NCBI GenBank assembly: GCA_026182355.1
Contig: JAPFBL010000116.1
Coordinates: 930,001 to 994,000 of the forward strand
Direction of reading: 5' to 3'
DNA from: Hermatobates lingyangjiaoensis
Taxonomy: Eukaryota > Arthropoda > Insecta > Hemiptera > Hermatobatidae
DNA length: 64,000 nucleotides
Shown: positions 48,318-59,334 of the stretch, piece by piece
Layout of the letters: each line of letters starts with the position of its first letter
Position numbering within the stretch: the stretch's first letter is position 1
Made by a program: the position numbers and the translations under genes
Notes under the pieces: model-generated
What the model was told of the DNA's origin: nothing
What the model saw: the letters and a program-made list of their open reading frames with translations, nothing else
The model's database searches: none

Positions 48318-48404
48318 AAATGATCAAACCACAATATGAAATGGGAAAACAAGACTAAGATCTTTCAACCGTAACAAGCGGTCTTAGTCAAAGTCAAAAA
48401 CCCA

Positions 48405-48408
<4 letters not shown>
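48318..48408 (-). mobile_element. Single-arm family-A PLE end
   Basis: TGATCAAACCACAATATGAA through AGATCTTTCAACCGTAACAA to CCCAACTTTA, with (TA)n on both sides (48281-48316, 48409-48436). Confidence 0.8.
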
Positions 48409-48436
<28 letters not shown>

Positions 48437-48582
48437 ACAATATTCACAAGACGAATACACAGAAATGAAACAGAAACTCTTGCTTTTATGTATATATATA
48501 TAATATACTTTTTTCGTTGGAAAATACGATCCAAAACGGACAAATATAGTTCAATAATTGAATAATCAACAATTGAACTATA

Positions 48583-48589
<7 letters not shown>

Positions 48590-48634
<45 letters not shown>
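48590..48634. repeat. (TA)n microsatellite
   Basis: About 44 bases of TA, preceded by a small inverted pair around 48550-48580 (TTCAATAATTGAATAATC, CAATTGAACTATAAT). Confidence 0.9.
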
Positions 48635-48641
<7 letters not shown>

Positions 48642-48680
48642 TCACTGATAAACGAAATACGATCCAAACTGGACACAATA

Positions 48681-48951
48681 CGAGTTCGAGATTAACAAAG
48701 AGCAACACACAAAGTAGGGAAACACACTTACAGACTCAAATTTTTGGGTAATCCGTCTTCAGGAGAAAAGAGAATGGGAGACCAAGCACGTTGTAGACGC
48801 AACGAGTTGTAAGTAACGGGTTACTTGCCGTTGCGTCTACAACGTGCTTGGTCTCCCATTCTCTTTTCTCCTGAAGACGGATTACCCGAAAATTTGAGTC
48901 TGTAAGTGTGTTTCCCTACTTTGTGTGTTGCTCTTTGATAATCTCGAACTC

Positions 48952-48952
<1 letters not shown>
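48681..48952. mobile_element. PLE foldback, family B2
   Basis: Arms 48681-48804 and 48829-48952 are close reverse complements (CGAGTTCGAG at the left edge, CTCGAACTCG at the right). Hammerhead-like cores lie at 48733-48770 (minus) and 48863-48900 (plus). A GC-richer centre (GTTGTAGACGCAACG) forms the tip. Close relative at 52561-52860. Confidence 0.85.
48863..48900 (+). ncRNA. Hammerhead-like motif, family B2
   Basis: TTCTC, CTGAAGA, C, GG-ATTAC-CC, GAA, AATT, T, GAG. Stem I CTC/GAG and palindromic stem III are present; stem II is short. Confidence 0.5.
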
Positions 48953-49043
<91 letters not shown>

Positions 49044-49053
49044 TATATATATG
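48953..49053. repeat. Long compound (TA)n tract
   Basis: About 100 bases of TA with small ATTATA interruptions, joining the B2 foldback to the family-D end. Confidence 0.95.
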
Positions 49054-49204
49054 ATTCGCGCTCCGTTCTTCGACGTGGGGAGATCTCTCTCACTTCGTCC
49101 TCTCTACTAGTCTACTCTCCTGATGACGAACAACAGTTCGAAATATTGAATTCTGTAAGTTTTCTTTGTATTCTCTTTTCTGTGTCGTGCTTTGTGTAAT
49201 TTAA

Positions 49205-49205
<1 letters not shown>
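49054..49205 (+). mobile_element. Family-D PLE 3' end with hammerhead-like motif
   Basis: The motif at 49113-49153 is CTCTC, CTGATGA, C, GAAC-AACA-GTTC, GAA, ATAT, T, GAATTC. The tail TCTGTGTCGTGCTTTGTG matches 15785-15805, then (TA)n at 49208-49236. Confidence 0.65.
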
Positions 49206-49239
<34 letters not shown>

Positions 49240-49345
49240 TGTATGTTGGCAGCAAGTCCTCTTTTATGTCGGAATTAATAGCAGATTCTGCATTCACGAC
49301 CTTTTTACTAATCGCTTCTATATTCCTCACGATCTTCTTTTGTGA
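49240..49345 (-). pseudogene. PLE-type N-terminal coding module
   Basis: Minus strand reads KKIVRNIEAISKKVVNAESA, then INSDIKEDLLPTYTN and enters (TA)n, facing the family-D end. Confidence 0.5.
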
Positions 49346-49374
49346 TATATATATATATAGGTTGTTCTCTAATC

Positions 49375-49440
49375 GGGATTCGGTCAATTTTCTAGGATAA
49401 AAAATTGACCGAATCCCGATTAGAGCCACACCTATTCTAT
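49375..49440. repeat. Foldback of the GGTCAATTTTCTAGG segment
   Basis: CTAATCGGGATTCGGTCAAT and its complement with a loop of about 12 bases; the right flank reads ATTCTATCAAACGGTCGATA as in the related segments. Confidence 0.8.
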
Positions 49441-49449
49441 CAAACGGTC

Positions 49450-50600
49450 GATATATTATTCGATCATATAATTCTTTAAAATATCCTTACATCAAATGAT
49501 GCAGCCTTTATTTTACTGTAATACTCGTACAAAGCAAGTAATCATCAAAAAGAAATATTTTTAGGTTTAGGCGGATGTGCACATTTTCAGGTTCCATTTT
49601 ATCTATGTTTGATGAAATTTTGTTTTACCGAAAAATATTCTATTAAAATCATATGTAGTTCATTGTCAAACAAAATATTTTTCAAATTTTTAATCTTGAT
49701 TGCATGAAGGAAGAAGTACATTATAGTCAAAGAAGATGTTACTGTTTTTTTACTGTTCTGAAAATCAGAAATAAATTATATTATTTTTAGCAATATGACT
49801 ACATTTTTAGAATTACTGAAGAAAAAAACATTTGAGGTATTAGGAATAACTGAGAAGTTAAATTATTTCAAATTTAAGTACTTAGCTTTATATATATATA
49901 TAATAAGAATTACACAATAATTCAGTCTACTTGTAAAGTTCTTCAGATTGCTTGTAAATTTGAAGAAAAATTTCAAGGGTTAATTTAACGGACGTAATTT
50001 TAATGAATAAATTACTGATAACAATAAAACTCCATATTTAGAAAAGTAAACAATATGCAGAAATGTACATGTATAGAAATACGGGCGATTGGTTCCCCTA
50101 TTTGCCTCTGATTGTTCCCTAATGTACAGTATGTAATTCTTTACTGCATCAATTGCATTTAACATGCAATGTACTATATATTGCATGTTAAAAAGGGGGA
50201 ACGAAAACTTTGCGAGTAGCTTCTCAAACAATAATATACAATACATAAAGGAGTACTTTGTATATGTAGTCAAAAATTATACAATGAAATTATTCACACA
50301 AATCACATCAGAGAAAGATGGTTCTGCAAAGCATTTAATTTTGCTTTGAATATATTGGGCTAAATTAAAAAATGATTTGACTAAAAATTTTAATGTAATT
50401 ATTATATCGTAATTTTATGAGACAAAATAATTGAACTTTGTTTTGAAATAATTATAACCTCAAAATTAAATTTAAAAATTATAAATATATAAATTAAGAC
50501 AAATTAACTTAAGCAAAACCAATGGTTTACCATTATCAATGAAATCAGATATATATCACTTCTTTAAAACTTAAACTTAAAAAAAAAACTGTTTTGAAAA
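49450..50600. other. AT-rich intergenic region
   Basis: No gene. A small hairpin (TTAACATGCAAT / ATTGCATGTTAA) lies at about 50159-50191. Confidence 0.5.
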
Positions 50601-50629
50601 TTCGATTATAACTAGCTATCAAAATTTAT

Positions 50630-51480
50630 AATAGCGTTTCATTATTAATAAAAATTAATAATATTTCATAATGCATCGGTATTTATAATAATTATCATCA
50701 AAATTAATAATATTTCATAATGAATTGGCATTTTTAATAATGTTTCACAATGAATAAACGATAGTTATGTATCATAATGAATAAAAATGTATAATAGTTT
50801 ATGATGAACAGAAATTTATAATAATCCAACCAACCAACGATCAACGAATATAACCGCGCACTATAGTGCACGTCGTAACTAGCAGTTCCAGACCTTGAAC
50901 TATAACTTGAGCTATAACTATAACTCAAGCTATAGCTATAACTATAGTTATAATAGCTATAACTATAGCTAATATAATATATAGCTATATAATATATAGT
51001 TATAACTATATAGCTATAGCTATAACTTGAGCTATAACTAGCTACTATAACTTGAACTGTCAGTAATTCATGTCGGATATTAAGTTAGTCTGTACAGTAA
51101 TGATGTCGTATTCGCGGTCATGTGGTCTTGTTAGTCATAGTTTTCAATGTTTTTAGTCATGAGCTGGAAAGGTAGTCAGATAGTCACTGGATGAAGTAAT
51201 TATTCAGTGAAGTTGAGGAAGGTTGGCGACAGGATTTAGAGTTTGTACAAGGAGGTTTGGATGAGTAGATAGTTTGTTGTCTTCATTTGTAGTAAGTCGG
51301 GTGATGTAATAATCAATCATAATAAACCAGAATTCATAATCAATCAAAACCAATAATAATTTCTCATAATGAATAAAAATTAATAATAATGTATCATAAA
51401 TAAAAATTTATTAAAATATTGTCATTAATGAAAATTAATAGTAATGTATAATAATTAATCAAAATTCATAGCAGTCTTCC
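50630..51480. repeat. Degenerate AT-rich tandem arrays around a self-complementary array
   Basis: AAAATTAATAATATTTCATAATGAAT-type units of about 30-40 bp run from 50630 to 50830 and again from 51310 to 51480. Between them 50895-51060 is built of GAGCTATAACTATAGC-type units that read nearly the same on both strands. Confidence 0.65.
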
Positions 51481-52530
51481 ATGATAAAACAAAAATTAAA
51501 TTCAATCACATAAATTTTATGTGTATTTATTAAACTTATTATATTTTTTCATTTAAATAGAAACTTTTGTTTTGGTTATGCATGATTATGAAGTGCGATG
51601 GTAAGTGGCCGACTCCCAGTCATTTAAGATTCTGACAGGGCCCTCCTCCGACTGTCGGAAACTATTCTCAGCAGTTTGTCTCTGAATACCAAATATATGG
51701 ATTCTTAAATATTTTAAGTCGTGTATCCATGGGTTTTTATGTATGTTTAATATATATTAAAAATATAAACAAGTTGCAAATGCCACAAATTACAAATCTT
51801 TAAAGGTATGTTGAGATACTGAGGCCTTAGATAACTTTATAGAGAAAAATGCTTTGAATTAAAGTTGTAGAGAATGATATTTGTGTTAAACTAGGTGTTT
51901 TTATATTTTCTCTAAAGTAATTTATTTTTAACACACTTGAATCTGAATATTGTGCTTGCTAGCAATGTTGTATTTTATCGTTTCTAACTTTTACATATTT
52001 AACAGTAGAGATAATTTTAAATCATCCTCATAGATATTATAATGCGACTAACTATGCTCATTTAGTTCATAAGTAGCACACATACAGGCGTACATTAATG
52101 CTACCAATTTAAATTTTGATCCGGGGTTACAAACACGGGCCATTTGAAAAAAAAATTAAGTGAATTAGTACTACATGAAGTAACTGATATCTTAAATAAT
52201 TACCCATTATTATTACTTATATAATACAATGAACTTAACACATTAATATAATATCTAAGATTTCGGGTTGTACTTATGCTTTTCTGTTCCGACTCTAACT
52301 TCTTAAATTTACAATTTTATGAATATACTCAGCAATCCTATTTTTTTTATTATTTTTTAAATTTTTTTTATTTGATGTAAGCTACAATAATGTTTTGGAA
52401 TATAGATTATTGTATGAAATTAGAGAGAGAGCATTGTTATTTAATTATTAAACAAAACTAATGAATTAGAAATGCTATTCTGCGTCTTATATACATATAA
52501 TAATGATGCTTCAACTTTTATGGTTATTAG
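51480..52530. other. AT-rich intergenic region
   Basis: No gene. A short GC-richer patch at 51595-51680 has no assignable function. Confidence 0.5.
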
Positions 52531-52560
<30 letters not shown>

Positions 52561-52564
<4 letters not shown>

Positions 52565-52860
52565 AGTTCAAAATTCAAGAAGAGTAACACACAGAGTAAG
52601 GAAAAACACTTACAGACTCAAATTTTTGGGTAATCCGTCTTCAGGAGAAAAGAGAAAGGGAGACTAAGCATGTTGTAGACACAACGGCAAGTAACCAACC
52701 CAACCCAAGTAACGGGGTTGGTTACTTGCCGTTGCATCTACAATGTGCTTGGTCTCCCTTTCTCTTTTCTCCGGAAGACGGATTACCCGGAAATTTTAGC
52801 CTGTAAGTGTGTTTCCTTATTCTGTGTGTTACTCTTCTTGAATTTTGAACTGGTATTGTG
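52561..52860. mobile_element. PLE foldback, family B2 copy
   Basis: Arms 52566-52705 and 52718-52855 mirror each other; tip GGTTGGTTACTTGCCGTTGC. The left hammerhead core (52615-52649, minus) is intact; the right has CCGGAAGA and CCGGAAA changes. Next to the end is GTGTCCAGTTTGGATCGTG, shared with 48650-48675. Confidence 0.8.
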
Positions 52861-52961
52861 TCCAGTTTGGATCGTGTTTCGTTTTATTAAGTGAAATATA
52901 TATATATATATAGTTAACACATGAAAGAGAAAAACCAAATAAAGACACACACAAAAGACTC

Positions 52962-52995
52962 ACAACGATATTTCGACAGTCGTCGTCATCGGGTA
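52962..52995 (-). ncRNA. Hammerhead-like relic of the PLE 3' end
   Basis: Minus strand TACC, CGATGA, CGAC-GACT-GTCG, AAA, TATC, GTTGTGAGTC. The box is CCGATGA instead of CTGATGA. It lies in sense behind the endonuclease ORF, linking the ribozyme motif to PLEs directly. Confidence 0.5.
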
Positions 52996-53218
52996 GAAGT
53001 AGTCCCTTTGAGTAGCTGAAGCTAACTGAGTGGTGGGCCGAATGCAAACGAACACGCACGCACTCTGCCGGCTGCCCTAGGTAAGCTACTAACTACAGAG
53101 AGAAAAATAACTAAAAAGGACAAATAAAAGCAAATAAAAATAACAGAAGGAGAAGAATAGTAAATGAAGCAATAAACAAATTAAAAAAAAAAATAAAATA
53201 AAAAAAAAAAAAAAAAAA

Positions 53219-53725
53219 TTAAATTAACGGTACAAGTTGAGGCCAGGAGGAGAGCGAGCTTTGAGAAGACAGATAATTGCCTCCTCTGAAGCTCTTAAAG
53301 TAACCCGAGAGACTGAACAGGGATATGATTAAGGACTTGGACCCGGAAGCAGTGATTAAAATCCAGTCCATGGGAATTAGAGTGGATAGCAATAGGGAGG
53401 TTTTGCGTTGACCAACGGAAGCCCTGTGACCATTCATACGTAAGTTAAGCTGCGTAGAGGCCATACCAACATAGAATGCATCACACTGGGTGCAGTCCAA
53501 ACGGTATACGCAATTAACCGAGGTGCATGAGTGTGGGGAGGACAAGGGTAGTTAATGTTGCTATGGGGGGAAGTAAAAAAGGGATTAGGGTTTATGATGA
53601 GACAGGTTTGGCATCTGCTCCGTCCGCACTCCACCATTCCCCTCCCAAGTGCAGGGCTCAAGGGAGAGTGATGGGAGAAAATGCCTCTGAGGTTCGGTGG
53701 TTTGCGATATGATAAGGAGGGGGCT
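53219..53725 (-). pseudogene. PLE GIY-YIG endonuclease, frameshifted
   Basis: First frame: YRKPPNLRGIF, then CGRSRCQTCLIINPNPFF (Cys cluster typical of the PLE linker). After a frameshift near 53530: NCVYRLDCTQCDAFYVGMAS, then LNLRMNGHRASV. VY..C..C..FYVG and R...H are the GIY-YIG nuclease landmarks. The same family is found at 18700-19130. Confidence 0.85.
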
Positions 53726-54137
53726 TCAGGAAAAATAGACGAGGTAGAAGGAGAAGAGGAGAGCAATGGGAAAAAACTCCTTAATAACCGAGCCAATCTT
53801 ATGAGCACCAGGGAAAAAAGTGGATATCAGGAAAACACTATCAGTGTGGTCTTTTCTCGGTACGTGCCGGTGAACTATTTCAGCCGGCACGACCCGACTA
53901 TCAATGACATTGGAAGGGTAGCCACGATCAACTAATTTTTCCTTTAAACAGTTAATATGGGAACTACGGTTTTTCAAGTTATTACAAATCCTGTGGATGC
54001 GGATGGAAAGGGATCTGGGGATTGCTTTTTTGATGTGGGTGGGATGGCAACTACTGTAGTGGAGGTACTGCTGTGCATTCGTAGGTTTTATATGTACAGA
54101 GGTGGAGAAACTGCTATTGTTGAGGGTAACAATAGCA
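53726..54137 (-). pseudogene. PLE reverse transcriptase C-terminus
   Basis: One open frame containing HIKPTNAQQYLHYSSCHPTH, KKAIPRSLSIRIHRIC, HINCLKEKLVDRGYP and SVFLISTFFPGAHKIGSVI. The KPT-x-QYLHYSSCHP and L-x-RGYP signatures are typical of the thumb region of Penelope-like RTs. The catalytic YxDD part is missing by 5' truncation. The frame ends at 53726. Confidence 0.85.
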
Positions 54138-54194
54138 TAATATATATATATAACAAAAGTTTATAGGGACTCGTTCAGTTCTTCAGGTTCAAGT

Positions 54195-54605
54195 TAAACT
54201 CTCATTGCCAACGTTTCGGTTTTTATTTAAAACCTTATAGGCAGAAGTATAAATTTTGAAAGAGAAAAAGTATTACATTTTATATTATTGAAAGTATTAC
54301 ATTACAAATTATTTTACAAAGAAAAATAGTCTGTGGATTTCAACAACTGTAGTTTGAATGACACGTGACACTGAACTCAAAAATTCAGTTCATTGAGTTC
54401 ATTGAATGAGTTCATTGAGTTCATGAATTCAGTGTCACGGTGTTCATTCAAACTACAGTTGTTGTTGAAATCCACAGATTATTTTTCTTTGTAAAATAAT
54501 TTGTAATGTAATACTTAGTTTTTATATTTCAAAATGTATACTCCTACCTATGAAAAAGGTTTTAAATAAAAAACCGAAACGTTGGCAATCAGAGTTACAA
54601 ACTTT
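54195..54605. mobile_element. Family-F foldback with hammerhead-like relics
   Basis: Arms about 54200-54378 and 54425-54600 are reverse complements (CTGTGGATTTCAACAACTG and partner). At the ends are GCC/CCTATGAAAAAGG, AAAACC, GAA, ACGT, T, GGC: stems I-III pair, but the core box is one base short. The tip has a TTCATTGAGTTCA short tandem. Confidence 0.75.
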
Positions 54606-54639
54606 AATTTTCTTTCTATTCCACGGTCGATACTTTTGT

Positions 54640-54642
<3 letters not shown>

Positions 54643-54685
<43 letters not shown>
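54643..54685. repeat. (TA)n microsatellite
   Basis: About 42 bases of pure TA between the F and A foldbacks. Confidence 0.95.
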
Positions 54686-54687
<2 letters not shown>

Positions 54688-54920
54688 ATTTTACATAAAC
54701 ACGTGAAACAACAATCAATGATCAAACCACAATAAGAAATGGGAAAACAAGACTAAGATCTTTCAACCGTAACAAGCGGTCTTCGTCAGAGTCAAAAACC
54801 CAACTGACTTTACAAAATACTGACTTTTCAGTTGGGTTTTTGACTCTGTCGAAGACCGCTTGTTACGGTTGAAAGATCTTAGTCTTGTTTTTCCCATTTC
54901 TTATTGTAGTTTGATCATAT
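54686..54920. mobile_element. Family-A PLE foldback
   Basis: Left arm 54686-54808 starts at the TTTTACATAAACACGTGAAA terminus; right arm 54829-54918. The left core (minus) is intact; the right has CTGTCGA for CTGACGA. The right terminus is cut at TTTGATCA by (TA)n. Confidence 0.85.
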
Positions 54921-54949
54921 ATATATATATAATATATATAATATAATAT

Positions 54950-55072
54950 ATATAAAGATTTCACATAAACACGTGTAATAATAATCAATGATCAAACCAC
55001 AATATGAAATGAGAAAAAAAGAATAAGATCTTTCAACTTTAACAAGCGGTCCTCGTCAGAGTCAAATATTAT
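54950..55072 (-). mobile_element. Single-arm family-A PLE end
   Basis: ATTTCACATAAACACGTG, TGATCAAACCACAAT, AGATCTTTCAAC, AAGCGGTCCTCGTCAGAGTC; several stem changes. No mirror arm. Confidence 0.8.
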
Positions 55073-55079
55073 GAGCAAA

Positions 55080-56042
55080 GTGAGAGACGTGGAATAAAAA
55101 GGAAGAGGTATACGAATACGTATATTCTTCAGTTTTAATCAAATATTCACTAACTGATAAACGTGATTCCATTAAAGTTCAACCGCAATGAATGACGCAT
55201 TTGATGATTCTAGAACATTATCATGAGTTCAGTTATTATTTCAAGAATTCGTTTGCATATATTTTCAACAGCTTTAGTAACATGGTGCCAAAATTGAAAT
55301 AAATCAGTTAACTCTGTGGTTAATTATTCCTGGTAATTAGTTTGCTTATGATAAAGTTAAGTGTATACAGCTGCAGATTTTTTTTTTATAAATGGAGCAT
55401 AAAAAATGCAAATTAAATTTTTATTGATCAGCTATAAGCAAGGAGTTATCAAGAAAGTTTTCAGCAGTTGAAATTAAACTTTTTCTTTCATTCAATCATT
55501 CATTTTTTCATTTTTCAAAATCGAAAGATTGCCAGGTTTTATTTATATGCCTTACAGTCTTTGACGAAGGAATTACTTATTCTAACAATAATATTAGAAA
55601 AAGGGTGCCCCCGACACTGTTTAGGTAGCTTTTCTGAGCTTTTAATTCAACAGCTTTCTAGGTTTTGATCAACTTCCTTTAGTTGATCCTACTCTTAACT
55701 GATTTCGAAAAACAAAATAACGGTCATCTCTAGTTTTTCTTCAATTTTTTTTTATTTCTTCAATTTCAATAAAACTTTTTTTCGTTGTTTGTATACTCGT
55801 ATATTCAATCAATTCGTTACTAAATTGAAAGTCTCTAATAATATTACTCTATTATAATGGAGACAATATTCATACAATGAATACATTTTTAAATATAGTC
55901 ACTGTTTTTATAACACTGATAAAAGGCGAGCATGTTTATTCATTTATTTTACAACTAAACGTACTTCTTTTAATACAATAATTTAGTTTTCTATTAAATC
56001 TTATTTAATTATCTATTAAACATCTTAATAGTTTGTTTTCTT

Positions 56043-56086
<44 letters not shown>

Positions 56087-57800
56087 AAATTATCTATAAC
56101 ACGTGATATAAATATTCAAGTAACTCACCACAAATGATTCAAGATAATCGCTCTGAGGCCTTTTGTTTATGACGTCGTCGGAGAGCAAGTGCATTTAGCA
56201 GCAGTAATAACATTTTTTAAAAGCGAAAGTGTAGATTTCTTGTTACAAAATAATCTGTTACAGGAGTACATGGCTTTTATTCCATTTGCTAGTGGATCTC
56301 TTACATAGTTTACCTGACGTCCATATGCATTGAAGATTTAAGACAAAGACATGAAGTTTCACATTTAAATCTTGAAAGTAATCTTATTTTGTCTGAAAAA
56401 TATCAAAGACTTGTAAGAAAAGATGTCGTTTTAAGAGAATTTTTAATTTATGATGTAGTATAATTTCATTTATCTATTACAAATTTTGTTATCAATCTTG
56501 AGTTTTGTTTTACAGTTTTGGTCTTTTATAAAATTTTTATGCTAGAAATTTTATGGCATGCTAGCGATTTTCAAAAAATTACCTTTCTTTCCCTTTGTCA
56601 AAAATCCAATTTACTCCGAGTGAGTTATCTTTTACCTACGTAAATTGTTCGTACTTGTGCTCTAATATAAGGTTGCTCTAAATGTATATTGAGAAAAATG
56701 TATTAGTAATTAGCTAGTTTTGCATACTCAACTCAAATTCAAAGCCTGATTTTCAGTATCATTTAATACTGTTATAGCTGGAACCTTGAAGCTTTTAAAA
56801 ATAATAGATATGAACTATTCTATTAGACTAAAATAGTGAAAGAACTGAATATTTGTCATCAACGTCAAAGGAAACCATTTCTCACACTTCAGTATTACAC
56901 AAAGTTAATATGATTCATAAACAGAAAATAATTTACATCTGATTTTAAGTTTTTGAATCTGATTTTGTTCAAGGGTGCAATATATATTTTGATTAGAGCA
57001 TTTTGTGAGACAAATCCATTATACCCTGGAAAGCATCAGAAATTATATGTTTCATTTGCGTTGATTTTGTACATGTAAGAAATTTATTCTTTTACATCTC
57101 TTATTAAGTTCTTAAATTATTTAAAAAATTTTCTTAAATTTTTAAACATAAATATTGTTTCAGTGGATTCACTGAAAAATTTCTAAGTCAATGTAAATAA
57201 ATGTAAACAAATAAGACAAGTATAGCAAGTAAAATATTAGTCCAGGATCAATATTCAGTTGTTATAGCTTTGTAGCTATTTGTAGTCATTAAAATATCAT
57301 GTATTTTTTTTACTAATTTGCTAATGTTATTTTTAATTCTGTTGCAAAATTTGATGGTTATTTAATGATCCGTTTAGCGTAAAAAAATAATTTTTTAAAA
57401 CAGAAAGTGTACTGTAACCACCCCTTTGGTGAACGTAACTTTTAAAATACTGATCTCAACTTATCCTTCACATAATGTTCTATTGTTTAGGTCAAGTTTC
57501 ATTTTAATTCTTCAAATGGAATGGCTTCTATCGCTCTCACAAGCTATCAGATTGAATTATAAGTCAACATTTTTATATTTTATTGAAAAAAAAAATTTTC
57601 CTGTTGTTTTGAAAATCTGAAGATATTTTACGTCTATTGCATTTGTAGTTTCAAAGATATTGCTAAAATTTTAAAACTCTAGAATTAGTAGTTTAAGTGA
57701 AAAAAAATATCATCTGAAAATATGTTTTAGCAAAAAAAGTGACTTTCCCATCAAGCGTAATTGCTCCCAAAAAATAGGGCTCATCTAAACTAGGAGGTTC
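55080..57800. other. AT-rich intergenic region
   Basis: No gene recognised. (TA)n at 56046-56084 precedes a copy of the dispersed repeat of 10110-10205 (56095-56200). Confidence 0.5.
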
Positions 57801-57807
57801 TTTTTAA

Positions 57808-58030
57808 TGATCAAACCACAATATGAAAATGGGAAAACAAGACTAAGATCTTTCAACCGTCACAAGCGGTCTTCATCAGAGTCAAAAACCCAACAAAAAC
57901 CCAGTGGTTGGGTTTTTGACTCTGACGAAGACCGCTTGTTACGGTTGAAAGATCTGAGTATTGTTTTCCCATTTTCAAATTGTTGTTTGATCATTGATTG
58001 TTATTTCACGTGTTTATGTGAAAGCTTTTT
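57808..58030. mobile_element. Family-A PLE foldback
   Basis: Arms 57808-57893 and 57905-57992 around a short CCCAACAAAAACCCAG tip, then the TTTCACGTGTTTATGTGAAA terminus. Not followed by (TA)n, unlike most copies. In the right arm the base at the cleavage position is G (AGATCT-G-AGTA), which should block self-cleavage. Confidence 0.85.
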
Positions 58031-58079
58031 ATCGAAATTCTTTTTGTGTAAAATATCAATTTGACACATCAAAAATTCT

Positions 58080-58262
58080 GGACCGAAGGGTGACGACAAA
58101 CTTTGGATACATACTCACCAGCCCATACACATACACACACACATCATCGTAAAAACTTCATTAAACGACTTACGGGACCTCAAAACATGTAATTCAGTCA
58201 AAATCTCCATCGAATTTTTTTCATGATCACTATATACTTTACTTATTCTAAAGTAATAAAAA
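58080..58262 (-). repeat. Dispersed family-J repeat
   Basis: Reverse complement of 62580-62720: GGGACCTCAAAACATGTAAT, TCAAAATCTCCATCGAATTT, ATGATCACTATATACTTTAC. Contains a (CA)n stretch in its outer part. Confidence 0.7.
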
Positions 58263-58269
58263 CCTTTTA

Positions 58270-59330
58270 ATAAAGAAAATTGAATACAATTTTAGTTCTC
58301 TTGGTTAATTTTAGGTACATTAAATTCTACAAGTTTGTTTAGCAAACAACTATTGATCAAAGTAAGGGACTTGCTGGTGAAGGAACTACGCTGTGATAGA
58401 ACACTAATAGACTAATAGATAATTAACTAACCTTAAATAAATGTAATGTTGATTGAGTGAATTAACAAAAAATAGCTACAAAAATAATTACGAAAACTCA
58501 TAATTTAAAACAACCATACATAAAAGAGTATACATTAATGATTCCTTTATTGATATATTAATATTAAATATAGGATAATAGTCTTATCGCAATGATAAAA
58601 TAGTTTCACAAGGAAGTAAATGACATTATTGTTTGGGTGGGAGAGACCTGAGTTGTTTTAGGAAAGGCTGGTCACAGTTGACTGAGAATCCTGTTATCAG
58701 TTTGTTCTAAAGTTCGATCCATAATTCTTAGACAACAATCTGTGAGAGGTCATTCATTGTTAACTGACAGCGCTGTTGATAAACTCCATTCAAATAAGCA
58801 CTATCGTCCTCCTTACAGCTGTTATGTTTCACTGAAGCATTTAAGGCTTTTATACATAGTTAATTGTAGAAGTCTAAATAAATTTGAAAACTTGGTTCCA
58901 CAAAAAGATTATTTGTTATAAAGAATGTCTAACTCCTTCTTTGACTTGGTCATTGTCTCATACATTACGACTATTCTTATCATTCGTTCCGCCTTCTCCC
59001 TTTCTCTCTTCATTGTTACATTATTTCTCCCAATTTCTCTCTCGATAATATATTTAACAACAATTAAATGAAATGATTCGACAAACTAAATACACTAGAT
59101 TTACGGAAAAACACAAAAAACAGTGTTGTGAAGTGAGGCTTGGGGTTGGGGAAGTACTGACTCACAAGTGAGATTTACGAACGTACAGTAGGATGCCAAT
59201 AGAACAGGATGAGAGAATAGGTGCAAATAGAATGCTTACTTGAGGGAGAGGTAATGCCTGCCCCAGGGATATGATATAAATCTCTGTGAATTTATATCAT
59301 ATCAATAAGAAGTAAATATTGCACTCATTT
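58270..59330. other. AT-rich intergenic region
   Basis: No gene recognised. TTTATATCATAT occurs as an inverted pair at 59269-59304. Confidence 0.5.
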
Positions 59331-59334
59331 GTGT

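Larger units (their letters stand above)
52910..54137 (-). mobile_element. 5'-truncated Penelope-like element inserted in (TA)n
   Basis: The best-preserved PLE in the window. From the 5' side (54137): end of the reverse transcriptase (thumb), GIY-YIG endonuclease to about 53220, a poly-A/T-rich UTR, then a hammerhead-like end at 52962-52995. (TA)n lies at both borders (52897-52912, 54138-54152). At least two frameshifts make it non-functional. Confidence 0.85.

Noticed and set aside
48394..48708. Open frames rich in Tyr-Ile repeats (also 17577, 36014, 49112, 41866)
   Set aside because: They are (TA)n microsatellites read through as coding; no conserved protein flanks them except the PLE module noted separately.
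51600..51680. CTGACAGGGCCC...CCGACTGTCGGAAAC as a hammerhead
   Set aside because: The hairpin CCGAC/GTCGG is real, but the box and stem I do not fit and no related copy exists in the window.
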